From Fulvivirga ulvae (GTDB taxonomy: Bacteria; Bacteroidota; Bacteroidia; Cytophagales; Cyclobacteriaceae), in the NCBI RefSeq assembly GCF_021389975.1, contig NZ_CP089981.1, positions 2,443,501 through 2,507,500 of the forward strand: 64,000 nt of DNA, written 5' to 3'. The number at the start of each line of letters is the position of its first letter. Positions within the stretch are counted from its first letter, which is position 1. Position numbers and translations under genes: made by a program. Below are positions 1 through 9,540 of this stretch, one piece after another. The notes below the pieces were generated by a model. That model was not told the DNA's origin. It saw only the letters and a list, made by a program, of their open reading frames with translations, and did not search any database.

Positions 1-843
1 ATTGTAACGAAGCATTCCGGAAGTAAAATATTGATTTTCAGTAAACTGAAGTTTCTTTACGTTTACATAAGAATCGCCCTTTTCCAGACTGGCGAAAAGT
101 ACTGTTCCCTCATCAGATTTGTTAGTATTAAATCCATTGGCGCAGGCTATAACTTTTTTATCTCCCAGAACGACCATGTCAATGAGATCTAAATATTTGA
201 ACTCTTCATTTGGAGAATGATAGAAAGCACTGTTGATAATTTGATGATCGGAGCCATAGTGAATAAGCTTAATTCTTTTATTTCTATCCGAAACAAAGCT
301 ATTGAACAGAGCTACAGCATAGTTATCGGAATGTTCATCTTTTCGAATATAGAATTTTGGCTGAGGGACATTGCCATAGGCCATGGCGTATCCGGCAAAC
401 GCTGAGTACTTGTCCAAACGAGCGACCTCATTTTCTTCTTTAATGGCACCATTATCAGTATTAATGATCACCCTATATAGAATAGGAGCACGTGTGTAAA
501 TCATTTCGATGAACAGCACTAAATCGCTCCCTATACTGAATGCAGCTTCAATAGAAGCCCCTTTTTTTATGCTTAAATTTCCCTTGGTATGGAATTGAGG
601 GTTTAGAGGTTTATTCAATTTTAGTTTACGAGAACTGTCGTAAACCCAAAGCTGCATTCCATCTTTCTCGGTAATATGGATAAGTGCTGTATTGCCGTTT
701 GAGAATTGAAAGAGTTTAAGCCAGCCATCCGTAGGCTCCTCCTTAAGCGGTTCGCTTTCTTCAATAGTAAGATTTTGGCTAAAAGCTGTTGCAGAACAGA
801 TAAAGATAAAAAATGAAAGTTTAATAAATCTTAGTAGTAACAT
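1..843 (-). CDS. Secreted protein of unknown function, C-terminus outside window
   Basis: An open frame of 281 codons runs from ATG at 843 to the window edge without a stop, so the C-terminus is missing. Residues 1-22 form a signal peptide (MLLLRF, then a hydrophobic stretch ending at ATAFSQ). The mature part has alternating short hydrophobic strands and motifs such as GNTALIHI and DGMQLWVYD, which suggests a beta-propeller-like or all-beta secreted protein; this is inference from pattern only. No catalytic motif was recognised. It is divergent from purM, with 163 bp between the two starts. Confidence 0.7.
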   Translation of the reverse strand, partial: MLLLRFIKLSFFIFICSATAFSQNLTIEESEPLKEEPTDGWLKLFQFSNGNTALIHITEKDGMQLWVYDSSRKLKLNKPLNPQFHTKGNLSIKKGASIEAAFSIGSDLVLFIEMIYTRAPILYRVIINTDNGAIKEENEVARLDKYSAFAGYAMAYGNVPQPKFYIRKDEHSDNYAVALFNSFVSDRNKRIKLIHYGSDHQIINSAFYHSPNEEFKYLDLIDMVVLGDKKVIACANGFNTNKSDEGTVLFASLEKGDSYVNVKKLQFTENQYFTSGMLRYN

Positions 844-971
844 GTTTTTATAATAAAAAAATTTGACAAAAAACTTCAATGTTAGTGAATTACAACTTAA
901 TTATCAATACCCTGCGAATCATAATATCAAAACGGCTAACCAATAATCCTCCCAACTCTCATCACTTTTCT

Positions 972-979
972 TATTTTTG
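972..979 (+). promoter_or_regulatory. Candidate -7 box upstream of purM
   Basis: TATTTTTG matches the Bacteroidota -7 consensus TAnnTTTG and lies 27 bp upstream of the purM ATG. I see no good TTG-type -33 element about 19 nt upstream, so support is one-sided. Confidence 0.4.
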
Positions 980-1006
980 TACCTCTTCATTCCTTAAATT
1001 ACAATT

Positions 1007-2173
1007 ATGAGCGAGCGCTACGCACAACGTGGAGTATCAGCATCTAAAGAAGATGTGCACAATGCTATCAAAAACATTGATAAAGGGCTTTATCCCCAGG
1101 CTTTCTGTAAAATAGTAGAAGACTACATTGCCAATGACCCGGACTATTGCAATATTATGCATGCAGACGGCGCAGGCACAAAATCTTCGCTTGCTTACAT
1201 CTATTGGAAGGAAACAGGCGACATGTCTGTGTGGAAGGGGATAGCCCAGGATGCCATTATCATGAATATTGATGACCTGATATGTGTCGGCGCGTTGGAT
1301 AACATATTGCTGTCGTCAACCATAGGCAGAAATAAAAACCTGATACCAGGAGAAGTGATTGCAGCGTTGATCAATGGCACCGAGGAGGTGCTGCAGATGC
1401 TAAGGGACAATGGTGTTAACATCATCAGTACAGGTGGAGAAACTGCTGACCTTGGTGATTTGGTAAGGACAGTAGTAGTTGATAGCACGGTTACAGCCAG
1501 AATGAAGCGCAAAGATGTGATCAACAATGACCGCATTGAGGCAGGCGACGTAATTGTAGGCCTGACTTCTTACGGGCAGGCCAAATATGAAATAGAATAT
1601 AATGGCGGTATGGGCAGCAATGGACTTACCTCGGCTCGTCATGATGTGTTCAATAAGATTTATGCAGAAAAGTACCCTGAAAGCTTTGATCCGGATGTGC
1701 CCGGAGACCTTGTGTTTTCAGGGGGATATAAGCTTACCGATACTGTCGATGATGCACCGGTGAATGTGGGAAAATTGGTGTTGTCGCCTACCCGTACCTA
1801 CGCTCCGGTGATGGCAGAAGTATTTAAAAATCATCGCCAGCATATCCATGGTATGGTGCATTGCAGTGGAGGTGCACAGACCAAAGTACTTCATTTCATA
1901 GATCATTTGCATATAATTAAAGATAATCTGTTCCCGGTTCCTCCGTTGTTCCGCATTATTCATGAAGAAAGCGGTACCGATTGGAAGGAAATGTATAAAG
2001 TATTTAACATGGGGCACCGGTTAGAAATTTACCTGAAAGAAGAGCATGCCGCCGAAGTGATTTCCATCTCCAAAAGCTTTGGAATAGATGCACAGATCAT
2101 CGGGCGGGTGGAAGCCTCAGATAAAAAACAAGTGACTATCAAGAGTCCGAAAGGAGAATTCATCTATAATTAA
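1007..2173 (+). CDS. purM: Phosphoribosylformylglycinamidine cyclo-ligase (AIR synthase)
   Basis: 388 residues. It resembles the long Bacteroidota form of PurM, which closes the imidazole ring of FGAM to give AIR in cytosolic purine synthesis. Recognisable blocks are SERYAQRGVSASKEDVHNAI at the start, HADGAGTKSSLAY near residues 52-64, a DAIIMNIDDL segment near 80-90, STGGETADLGDLVRT near 141-155 and NGGMGSNGLTSARHDVF near 198-215. These are the glycine-rich ATP-binding and dimer regions of the PurM/PurL superfamily. It is followed after 5 bp by an M1 peptidase gene, so the two are probably co-transcribed. No other pur gene is nearby. The ATG start fits the conserved N-terminus. Confidence 0.9.
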   Translation: MSERYAQRGVSASKEDVHNAIKNIDKGLYPQAFCKIVEDYIANDPDYCNIMHADGAGTKSSLAYIYWKETGDMSVWKGIAQDAIIMNIDDLICVGALDNILLSSTIGRNKNLIPGEVIAALINGTEEVLQMLRDNGVNIISTGGETADLGDLVRTVVVDSTVTARMKRKDVINNDRIEAGDVIVGLTSYGQAKYEIEYNGGMGSNGLTSARHDVFNKIYAEKYPESFDPDVPGDLVFSGGYKLTDTVDDAPVNVGKLVLSPTRTYAPVMAEVFKNHRQHIHGMVHCSGGAQTKVLHFIDHLHIIKDNLFPVPPLFRIIHEESGTDWKEMYKVFNMGHRLEIYLKEEHAAEVISISKSFGIDAQIIGRVEASDKKQVTIKSPKGEFIYN

Positions 2174-2178
2174 AAGAT

Positions 2179-4089
2179 ATGTTAAAACAGTTATTGTATT
2201 CATTACTGGCACTTACCATAGGTATTTCGGCCTGCCAGCCGGAAAAGAAGGAAAACCAGGAAGAAAAGACTTCAGAAACCATGAAAATAGAAGACCCTCA
2301 TAGCTACGCCCGTCCGCAAGAATCAGTAGTTAAACACCTGGACTGGAAGGCAAAAGTTAGTTTTGAAGAAAAAAACATAAAAGCCAAAGCTACACTTACC
2401 ATTGAAAATAGTGAAGGTGCAGAAAAGCTCACCCTTGATACTAAAGACCTGAAAGTGGATAGCGTGACTCTGGGTGATGAGGAGGAAAAAACGACACACG
2501 AAATTGGTCAGAAAACCGACGCGATGGGCAGTCCGCTAACCATCAAAATTACCCCTGATACAAAGAAGGTCAATATTTATTATTCAACCTCTTCCGATGC
2601 AGAGGCTTTGCGGTGGCTGGCTCCGGTTCAGACGGCCGGAAAGGAAAATCCTTTTTTGTTCACCCAGTCGCAGGCGATCCTGGCCAGAAGCTGGGTTCCC
2701 ATTCAGGATTCACCTGGCATAAGATTTACCTACTCAGCCGAAGTTGAGGTTCCTAAAGGCCTGCTGGCACTGATGAGTGCTTCAAACCCTCAGAAAAAAA
2801 ATGAGAGTGGTGTTTACAAATTTCAGATGGATCAGCCCATTCCTGCCTATCTGCTGGCACTTGCCGTAGGTAATCTGGAATTTGCTGAAATAGGCCCCAG
2901 AACAGGAGTATATGCTGAGCCATCAGTGATTGATGATGCCAAATATGAATTTGGTGAGCTAGAAGAGATGGTAACTGCTGCCGAGGAGCTTTATGGCCCT
3001 TATCAGTGGGGCCGTTACGACCTGCTGGTACTGCCTCCTAGCTTCCCCTTTGGTGGTATGGAAAACCCAAGGCTGACTTTTGCCACACCTACCATACTGG
3101 CAGGCGACAGGTCGCTTACTTCTTTGGTTGCACATGAACTTGCCCACTCCTGGTCAGGAAACCTGGTGACCAATGCCACCTGGAACGACTTCTGGCTCAA
3201 TGAGGGTTTCACGGTTTACTTTGAGCAACGTATCATGGAAAAGCTTTACGGTCGTGATTACTCGGAAATGCTCGCGTCTCTAGCCGCCCAGGATCTAAAG
3301 GCAGAAATAGAGGACATAACTAATGACAATAATGAACAGGATACCCGTCTGAAACTTGAACTGGAAGGTAGAAATCCTGATGAAGGAGTTACTTCCATTG
3401 CCTACAATAAAGGTTATTTGTTTTTAAGATACCTGGAGGAACAGGTAGGCAGGGAAAAGTTTGATGCATTTTTAAAAGATTATTTCAGTAAAAATGCATT
3501 CAAGGTAATGACTACTGAACAGTTCATAGAGCAATTACAGACAAATCTGCTGGATAAAGAGCGGGTAAACATAGGCAAAGTAAAAATAGAAGAGTGGATC
3601 TATCAGCCTGGTCTTCCTGAGGATGCTCCAGCACCTCAGTCAGAAAGGTTTGCCAATGTAGATAAGCAGGTCGAAAAGTTTGTGGCCGGAACTCCTGCCA
3701 GCCGATTGGATACTGCCCAGTGGTCTTCCCATGAATGGCTACACTTTGTAAGGGCCTTACCTGTTGAGCTTAATAATGATCGCTTGGCGGAGTTGGATAA
3801 GACGTTTGGCTTTACACAAACCGGCAACTCTGAAGTGCTGATGGCATGGTTGTTACAGGCTATTAAGCATAACTATGAACCTGCTTATTTCAAATTGGAA
3901 CATTTCCTTGTGAACACGGGACGAAGAAAGTTTTTGACGCCACTCTATGGTGAATTAATAAAAACTGAAGTGGGCAAAAAACGAGCTATGACTATTTATG
4001 AAAAAGCAAGGCCTAACTATCATTTTGTGGCAACAAATACAATAGATGCAATGTTAAATTGGACAGAACAAAACCAAACTAAAAACTAA
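2179..4089 (+). CDS. M1 family zinc aminopeptidase lipoprotein
   Basis: 636 residues. The N-terminus is a lipoprotein signal with lipobox ISAC (Cys19), so the enzyme is probably anchored in the envelope. Residues 30-230 are the beta-saddle domain of M1 peptidases. GGMEN at 292-296 is the exopeptidase substrate motif; HELAH at 319-323 and Glu342 (in WLNEGF) are the zinc ligands, with Glu320 as general base. The helical C-terminal part resembles the leukotriene-A4-hydrolase-type repeat domain. It would remove N-terminal residues from peptides. It sits 5 bp after purM, and its stop codon overlaps the tpx start by one base, so translation of tpx is probably coupled to it. Confidence 0.92.
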   Translation: MLKQLLYSLLALTIGISACQPEKKENQEEKTSETMKIEDPHSYARPQESVVKHLDWKAKVSFEEKNIKAKATLTIENSEGAEKLTLDTKDLKVDSVTLGDEEEKTTHEIGQKTDAMGSPLTIKITPDTKKVNIYYSTSSDAEALRWLAPVQTAGKENPFLFTQSQAILARSWVPIQDSPGIRFTYSAEVEVPKGLLALMSASNPQKKNESGVYKFQMDQPIPAYLLALAVGNLEFAEIGPRTGVYAEPSVIDDAKYEFGELEEMVTAAEELYGPYQWGRYDLLVLPPSFPFGGMENPRLTFATPTILAGDRSLTSLVAHELAHSWSGNLVTNATWNDFWLNEGFTVYFEQRIMEKLYGRDYSEMLASLAAQDLKAEIEDITNDNNEQDTRLKLELEGRNPDEGVTSIAYNKGYLFLRYLEEQVGREKFDAFLKDYFSKNAFKVMTTEQFIEQLQTNLLDKERVNIGKVKIEEWIYQPGLPEDAPAPQSERFANVDKQVEKFVAGTPASRLDTAQWSSHEWLHFVRALPVELNNDRLAELDKTFGFTQTGNSEVLMAWLLQAIKHNYEPAYFKLEHFLVNTGRRKFLTPLYGELIKTEVGKKRAMTIYEKARPNYHFVATNTIDAMLNWTEQNQTKN

Positions 4090-4583
4090 TGGCCAGAGTA
4101 ACACTTAAAGGTAATCCGGTAAATACCAATGGCGAATTGCCGGAGAAGGGGACTACAGCTCCTGATTTTAAACTTACAAACACAGATCTGTCGGAAGTCA
4201 CACTGTCAGAACTTAAAGGACGCAAAATAATACTGAACATCTTCCCAAGTATTGACACTTCTACATGTGCAACGTCAGTGAGGAAGTTTAATGAGAAGGC
4301 TGCCTCTTTGGATAATGCTGTAGTATTGTGTATTTCAAAGGATTTGCCTTTTGCTCATAAACGGTTTTGCGGAGCTGAAGGTATAGAAAATGTAATGTCG
4401 CTTTCCGACTTTAGAAATACAGACTTTGCCAGAAGATACGGGGTGCAGCTTGAGGATGGTCCGCTTGCCGGGCTCAATGCCAGGGCTGTTGTTGTTATTG
4501 ATGAAAATGGAACTGTAGTACATTCGGAACTGGTAAGCGAAATAGTGGATGAACCCGATTATGACGCAGCCCTGATATCATAA
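4089..4583 (+). CDS. tpx: Thiol peroxidase (atypical 2-Cys peroxiredoxin)
   Basis: 164 residues, the usual Tpx length. It reduces hydroperoxides in the cytosol using thioredoxin. Cys60 lies in the PSIDTSTCATS motif as peroxidatic cysteine, and Cys94 in KRFCGAEG as resolving cysteine, the spacing expected for Tpx. The N-terminal VTLKGNPV and the PDFKL strand are also typical. Its ATG at 4089 overlaps the last base of the upstream peptidase stop codon. A perfect 11-bp hairpin follows the stop and closes the purM-peptidase-tpx unit. Confidence 0.93.
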   Translation: MARVTLKGNPVNTNGELPEKGTTAPDFKLTNTDLSEVTLSELKGRKIILNIFPSIDTSTCATSVRKFNEKAASLDNAVVLCISKDLPFAHKRFCGAEGIENVMSLSDFRNTDFARRYGVQLEDGPLAGLNARAVVVIDENGTVVHSELVSEIVDEPDYDAALIS

Positions 4584-4595
4584 TTTAAATTTATT

Positions 4596-4622
4596 AAGAG
4601 GAATGAGATTTTCATTCCTCTT
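4596..4622 (+). terminator. Terminator after tpx
   Basis: A perfect 11-bp stem (AAGAGGAATGA and its complement) with a 5-nt loop starts 12 bp after the tpx stop and is followed by GTTTATATT. It separates the purM unit from the efflux regulator. Confidence 0.75.
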
Positions 4623-4691
4623 GTTTATATTGCCTTACCAATCCCTTTTTCAAGCTATCAATAATCTTTTGAAGATAAATTAAGGTAAATA

Positions 4692-4719
4692 TTTTAGTTC
4701 TCTTTTTGCAGAACTAAAA
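4692..4719. promoter_or_regulatory. Palindromic operator before the GbsR/MarR-like gene
   Basis: Perfect inverted repeat TTTTAGTTCT-N8-AGAACTAAAA. Its 8-nt centre carries the -33 element of the promoter for the regulator gene at 4758. The inner sequence TTAGTTCT-N8-AGAACTAA recurs with the same spacer at 5230-5253 in front of the pump. This makes it the likely binding site for the regulator encoded at 4758 (autoregulation); that assignment is inference. Confidence 0.75.
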
Positions 4720-4735
4720 AAACTTATTACTTTTG
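4705..4735 (+). promoter_or_regulatory. Bacteroidota promoter for the GbsR/MarR-like gene
   Basis: TTTG at 4705-4708, 19 nt of spacer, then TACTTTTG at 4728-4735 matches the TTTG-N19-TAnnTTTG consensus exactly. Transcription would start near 4742, about 16 nt before the ATG. The -33 box lies in the centre of the palindrome, so a bound repressor would block it. Confidence 0.75.
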
Positions 4736-4757
4736 CATAAACCATAAAGAGTATATT

Positions 4758-5216
4758 ATGCTGAATAATGAACAGAAACAGTTGGTAGAGAAGATCGGTT
4801 TGATGCATGAATCTGAAGGCCTTTCCCCCGTTGTGGCCAGGGTTTTGGGGCTTTTGTTGGTCAGTGACAAAGTAGAGCTTACTTTTGATGAGATCAGGGA
4901 AACGCTGAATTTAAGCAAAAGCGCGACCAGCAACGCGCTGAATATAGCTATTAAGTTGGATAGAGTCGAGTATATCACCAAACCTGGTGATAGAAAGCGT
5001 TATTTTAAATCTAAAATTGAACTTTGGAGAGATCACATTATGGATAGCTTCTGTAAAAAGTGCAGCTGGTCTAAAATGTTTGAAGAGATCCTTAAACATC
5101 GAACTAAAGAAACCAAAGAATTTAATAGGGCCATAAAAGACTTTGTGAATTTTTTAGAGTATATGGGAAAAGAGCTTCCGAAGCTTTATAAAGAGTGGGA
5201 AAGTAAAACCAAATAA
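4758..5216 (+). CDS. GbsR/MarR family transcriptional regulator
   Basis: 152 residues. A winged helix-turn-helix spans about residues 25-90 (SPVVARVLGLLLVS, FDEIRETLNLSKSATSNALN, then a basic wing with KPGDRKRYF), followed by a helical C-terminal dimerisation part. This arrangement is typical of GbsR-type MarR regulators. Cys95 and Cys98 (in FCKKCSW) could be redox- or metal-sensitive, but that is speculative. It is transcribed in the same direction as the RND efflux operon that begins 83 bp downstream. A palindrome upstream of it and a matching one before the pump suggest that it represses both itself and the pump. Confidence 0.85.
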   Translation: MLNNEQKQLVEKIGLMHESEGLSPVVARVLGLLLVSDKVELTFDEIRETLNLSKSATSNALNIAIKLDRVEYITKPGDRKRYFKSKIELWRDHIMDSFCKKCSWSKMFEEILKHRTKETKEFNRAIKDFVNFLEYMGKELPKLYKEWESKTK

Positions 5217-5229
5217 TTTTTTTCTCGTA

Positions 5230-5253
5230 TTAGTTCTTTAAGTACAGAACTAA
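5230..5253. promoter_or_regulatory. Palindromic operator before the RND efflux operon
   Basis: Perfect inverted repeat TTAGTTCT-N8-AGAACTAA located 46 bp upstream of the adaptor ATG. The half-sites and spacer length are identical to the palindrome at 4692-4719. No clear TAnnTTTG box was found after it, so the exact pump promoter is undefined. Confidence 0.72.
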
Positions 5254-5299
5254 CTAGTAATAGCAGGAAGTTAAAAAGTAAAAAAATTAAACGCAAACA

Positions 5300-6469
5300 A
5301 TGAAAAGAAAATTTATTTACGGAGCCATTATTTTGTCGGTAGTATTTGCGGCATGTGGAAAACAAGAGCAACAGGCTCAGGGCCCGGCAGGACCGCCACC
5401 ATTTCCTGTAAATACTGTTTCAAAACAGAACGTTACTTCTTATACAAACTATGCAGCGAGTATAGAGGGTGAACAAAACGTTGAGATCAGGCCAAAGATC
5501 GATGGGTTTATAGAGGAAATATACGTGGAGGAAGGTGATTGGGTTAAAGAAGGGCAACTACTTTTTAAGATCAATGCAGATCAACTGGAGCAGCAGGCCA
5601 GTGCGGCGAAAGCTACTATTGCAGCGGCGGCGGCCAATGTGGAAGCTGCCAAACTGGAAGTTGATAAACTAAAACCATTGGTTGAAAAGAATATCGTAAG
5701 CCAAAAGCAATTGGCAACAGCAGAAAGCAATTTATCTGCAGCCAATGCAGCACTACACCAGGCAACAGCCAATTATAATAATAGTAAAGAAAACCTGGGT
5801 TATGCTTACCTAAAAAGTCCGGTATCAGGGGTTTTGGGAAGTATTCCTTATAAAGTTGGTGCCCTGGTAGGTCGTAATGAGGCCCAGCCACTAACCACTG
5901 TGGCAGATATTAGCAAGGTAAGAGCCTATTTTTCACTCAATGAAAAGCAATTGCTGGCTATCAACAGACAGTTTAAGTCAGACAAAACCAAAAGTCTGGT
6001 AGATGAGCTACCCGAAGTGGCGCTTGTGCTGATAGATGGATCTGAATATGAGCATAAAGGTGAAATCAAAACAATTAATGGTCTGGTAAATACCCGCACC
6101 GGCAGTACTCAACTTCAGGCAACCTTCCCTAATCCGGACTTTTTGCTTAGAAGTGGAAGCAGTGGAGAAATTAAATTCCCTGTTGTGCATAAGGATGTAT
6201 TCAGAGTTCCTCAGAATGCAACCTTTGAAATGCAAAACAAGAAGCTGGTCTATGTGGTAGGTGAAGACAATACTGTTAAGCCTATACCTGTGGAAGTAGT
6301 CACAAGCATTGAAAAAGATTTTATAATTAAGTCAGGTCTGAATGAAGGAGACAGGATAGTTACTGCCGGAGCAAACAAGCTTAAAGATGGCATGAAGATA
6401 ACACCTGAGGGAGGCAACGTAGCCGGAGGTTCTTCAACTTCAACTGCATCAGCAGCCCCAGCAGAGTAG
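5300..6469 (+). CDS. RND efflux periplasmic adaptor (membrane fusion protein)
   Basis: 389 residues. It has a lipoprotein signal with lipobox FAAC (Cys19), a biotinyl-lipoyl-like hairpin (VEIRPKIDGFIEEIYVEEGD, about residues 54-75), a long alpha-hairpin rich in Ala and Glu (about 90-160), and then the beta-barrel and membrane-proximal domains. This is the AcrA/MexA adaptor fold that links the inner-membrane pump to the outer-membrane channel. The C-terminal tail is low-complexity Gly/Ser/Thr/Ala. It is the first gene of the pump operon, 32 bp before the permease. The lengths and motifs look intact, in contrast to the permease. Confidence 0.92.
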   Translation: MKRKFIYGAIILSVVFAACGKQEQQAQGPAGPPPFPVNTVSKQNVTSYTNYAASIEGEQNVEIRPKIDGFIEEIYVEEGDWVKEGQLLFKINADQLEQQASAAKATIAAAAANVEAAKLEVDKLKPLVEKNIVSQKQLATAESNLSAANAALHQATANYNNSKENLGYAYLKSPVSGVLGSIPYKVGALVGRNEAQPLTTVADISKVRAYFSLNEKQLLAINRQFKSDKTKSLVDELPEVALVLIDGSEYEHKGEIKTINGLVNTRTGSTQLQATFPNPDFLLRSGSSGEIKFPVVHKDVFRVPQNATFEMQNKKLVYVVGEDNTVKPIPVEVVTSIEKDFIIKSGLNEGDRIVTAGANKLKDGMKITPEGGNVAGGSSTSTASAAPAE

Positions 6470-6501
6470 GGCTGCATCATATACATTAACAAAACGATAT
6501 C

Positions 6502-7119
6502 ATGTTAAAGAAATTTATAGAACGTCCCGTACTTTCTACAGTGATCTCTATTCTCATTACTATAATAGGGATCCTGGGTTTAACATCCCTGCCGATCGAG
6601 CAGTACCCGGAAATAGCTCCGCCTACTGTACAGGTGCAGGCGGTGTATACTGGTGCTAACGCAGAAACCGTACTAAACAGTGTGGTAATTCCCCTTGAGG
6701 AGGAAATTAATGGTGTGGAAGGGATGACTTATATGACCTCTACCGCCAGTAATGATGGCGCCGCCAATATCAGTGTTTATTTTGAATTGGGTACAGATCC
6801 GGATATCGCAGCGGTGAACGTACAAAACCGGGTAGCCAAAGCCAATAGTAAATTGCCTCAGGCAGTTTTGCAAACAGGTGTTACAACCCAAAAAAGCCAG
6901 AATAGTGCTCTGATGTTTTTCTCATTGTTTTCGGATAATGACAACTATGACGAGACCTTCGTGGAAAACTATGCCAGGATCAACCTGGTGCCCCAGTTGC
7001 AAAGGATCAAAGGTGTAGGTCAGGTTACAGTATTTGGATCTAAAGACTACTCCATGAGGATCTGGATCAAACCGGAGAAAATGGCGGCTTATAATCTTAT
7101 GCCCTCCGATATTCAGTAG
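6502..7119 (+). pseudogene. RND efflux permease, N-terminal fragment (disrupted gene)
   Basis: 205 codons that match the N-terminus of AcrB/MexB-type RND pumps: IERPVLSTVISI (TM1), LPIEQYPEIAPPTVQVQAVY and the porter-domain motif IPLEEEINGVEGMTYM. The frame runs to KPEKMAAYNLMPSDIQ and then hits TAG at 7117-7119. In AcrB-type proteins that position (about residue 205) continues into the TolC-docking subdomain. The remainder of the pump resumes in another frame at about 7116 with VADIELGAFNYG, which corresponds to AcrB near residue 270. About 60 residues appear to be missing, in a deletion of 3n+1 bases. Either the pump is inactive or the sequence has an assembly error here. Confidence 0.85.
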
Positions 7120-7130
7120 CTGACATAGAA

Positions 7131-9521
7131 TTGGGAGCTTTCAACTACGGTACAAAGAACATAGCCATGGGTAACCAAGGTGTGGCCGTGGGTATATTCC
7201 AGACTTCAGGATCGAACGCCCAGGAGATCATCAAGCAGATAGAGTCAGTACTGTCAGAGAACAGGACGACCTTCCCTGAAGGGCTGGACTATGTAATCCC
7301 TTATAATACCAAGGACTTTCTGGATGCCTCTATCGACCATGTTATCCAAACACTGGTTGAGGCCTTTATCCTGGTATTCATAGTGGTGTTCATTTTCTTG
7401 CAGGATTTCAGGTCGACATTAATTCCGGCCATAGCAGTACCGGTAGCTATTATAGGTACCTTCTTCTTCCTACAGCTATTTGGTTTCTCTATCAACATGC
7501 TTACTTTATTTGCCATAATTCTGGCGATCGGTATCGTAGTGGATGATGCCATTGTAGTGGTGGAGGCCGTACATGCCAAGTTAGATGAAGGGGCGAAATC
7601 TGCTAAAAAAGCCACCCTGTCGGCCATGAGCGAAATTACAGGCGCGGTTATTTCGATTACACTGGTTATGTCAGCGGTGTTTATTCCGGTGTCATTTTTG
7701 ACAGGCCCTGCCGGTGTCTTTTATCAGCAGTTTGCGCTTACACTGGCTATTGCCATTGTGATTTCAGCGGTAAATGCCCTTACACTGAGCCCTGCACTCT
7801 GTGCTTTGCTCCTAAAACCTCACAACCCTTCTGAAACCCATAAAAAAGGTGTGAAAGCCAGATTGTTTGGTGCTTTCAATACAGCATTTAACACCGTTAC
7901 CGATAAATACATCCACTCATTAAGGTTCCTTGTAAGGAGAAAAGCCGTCGCCATCGTTGGGTTAGTGGTATTCGTGGCTATAGCTGTTGTACTTTTCAGG
8001 ACTACTCCTTCAGGTTTCATTCCTAATGAAGATCGTGGGATAATCTTTGCTGACGTTACCATGCCGGCAGGTACTACACTGGAGCGAACAGAGGAAGTGG
8101 TGAGAGAGCTGGATTCAATATATGCATCTATGGATATATTGGATGCAAGAATGAATATTGTAGGCTTTAGTTTGCTGAACCGTGTAAATGGTGGTTCCTA
8201 TGCTTTCTCAGTAGTCAGTCTTAAAGATTGGGACGAAAGAAAGGGAGATGGAGAATCCGTGCAGGCGATAGTGGGCCAGCTTTTTGCCAAGACAGCCCAC
8301 TTTAAAGACGCCAGGGTACTTTTCTTTACTCCACCGAGTGTGCAGGGTTTTGGTAACGCTGATGGGTTTGAGATGAGGTTGCAAAACAAGGGAACAGCTA
8401 ACTGGCATGAGCTGGCAGGTACTATGGGTCAATTTTTGGGAGCATTAAATGCAAGGCCGGAGGTGCAATATGCACTTTCATCCTTCAATCCTAATTTCCC
8501 GCAGTATAAAATGGACATCAATGTGGAGAAGACCAAGGAGGCCGGTCTTTCTGTAAATGAGATCATTAACACCCTTCAGGGCTATTATGGTGGTTTGTAT
8601 ACTACTGACTTTAACCGTTTCGGAAAGCAATATCGGGTAATGATCCAGGCCAGGCCGGAAGACCGGGCCACACCCGAATCTCTGGACGGTGTATATGTGA
8701 CCAATGTCCAGGGAGAGTTGGTCGCCATCAGTGAGTTTGTGAACATGGAGCGGGTTTATGGACCGGAGGTGGTGAGCAGGTTTAATATGTTAAATGCTGT
8801 AACCATCAACGGTAAGGCCAACCCTGGTTACAGCTCGGGTGATGCAGTAAATGCCATCAGGGAAGTGGCCGCCCAAACGCTGCCTAATGACTATACTTTT
8901 GAATTTTCAGGTATTACACGTGAAGAAGTGAAAACAGGAGACCAAGCCATACTCATCTTTTTGCTGAGCCTTGTTTTTGTTTACTTCCTGCTAAGTGCGC
9001 AGTATGAGAGTTATATATTGCCCCTTTCGGTTATTGCTTCACTGCCCGTGGGAGTGGCCGGAGCCATAGCGTTTGTTAACCTGGCTGGTCTTGATAATAA
9101 CATTTACTTCCAGGTGGCCCTTATCATGTTGATTGGTTTGCTGGCGAAGAATGCTATCCTTATTGTAGAGTATGCCATACAGCGAAGAAGAGCGGGAATG
9201 AGTCTGGCTGCTTCTGCTATAGATGGTGCCAGAGCCAGGTTGAGGCCAATCCTTATGACCTCATTTGCCTTTATTCTAGGTCTAATGCCACTGGCACTCT
9301 CTACCGGAGTAGGTGCCGTGGGTAACCAGTCCATTGGTATGGGAGCTGTAGGCGGTATGCTTATCGGCACCATATTCGGCGTGTTTGTAATTCCTGTACT
9401 GTTCGTGATATTCCAGGGCTTACAGGAAAAGATCAGCGGTAGAATGGCTCAGGAAGATGACGCCGAAGCATATAAAAGCAATGGCCATCAAAAGCAGACA
9501 GTAGAAGCATTGGCAGAATAA
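7131..9521 (+). pseudogene. RND efflux permease, C-terminal fragment (disrupted gene)
   Basis: About 796 codons of AcrB-like sequence in a different frame from the N-terminal fragment; homology can be read from about 7116. It keeps TM2-TM12, the proton-relay Asp pair (GIVVDDAIVVVE) and the conserved Lys in TM10 (IGLLAKNAILIVEYA). The only possible start is a TTG at 7131, which lies inside the homologous region, so independent translation is unlikely to give a working pump. With the N-terminal fragment the total is about 1,000 residues, against 1,030-1,060 for intact relatives. Downstream, the outer-membrane factor follows after 19 bp. Apart from the junction, the reading frame shows no further decay, which suggests a recent event or an artefact. 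Confidence 0.85.
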
Positions 9522-9540
9522 TTCTAAAAAAGAAAACAAA

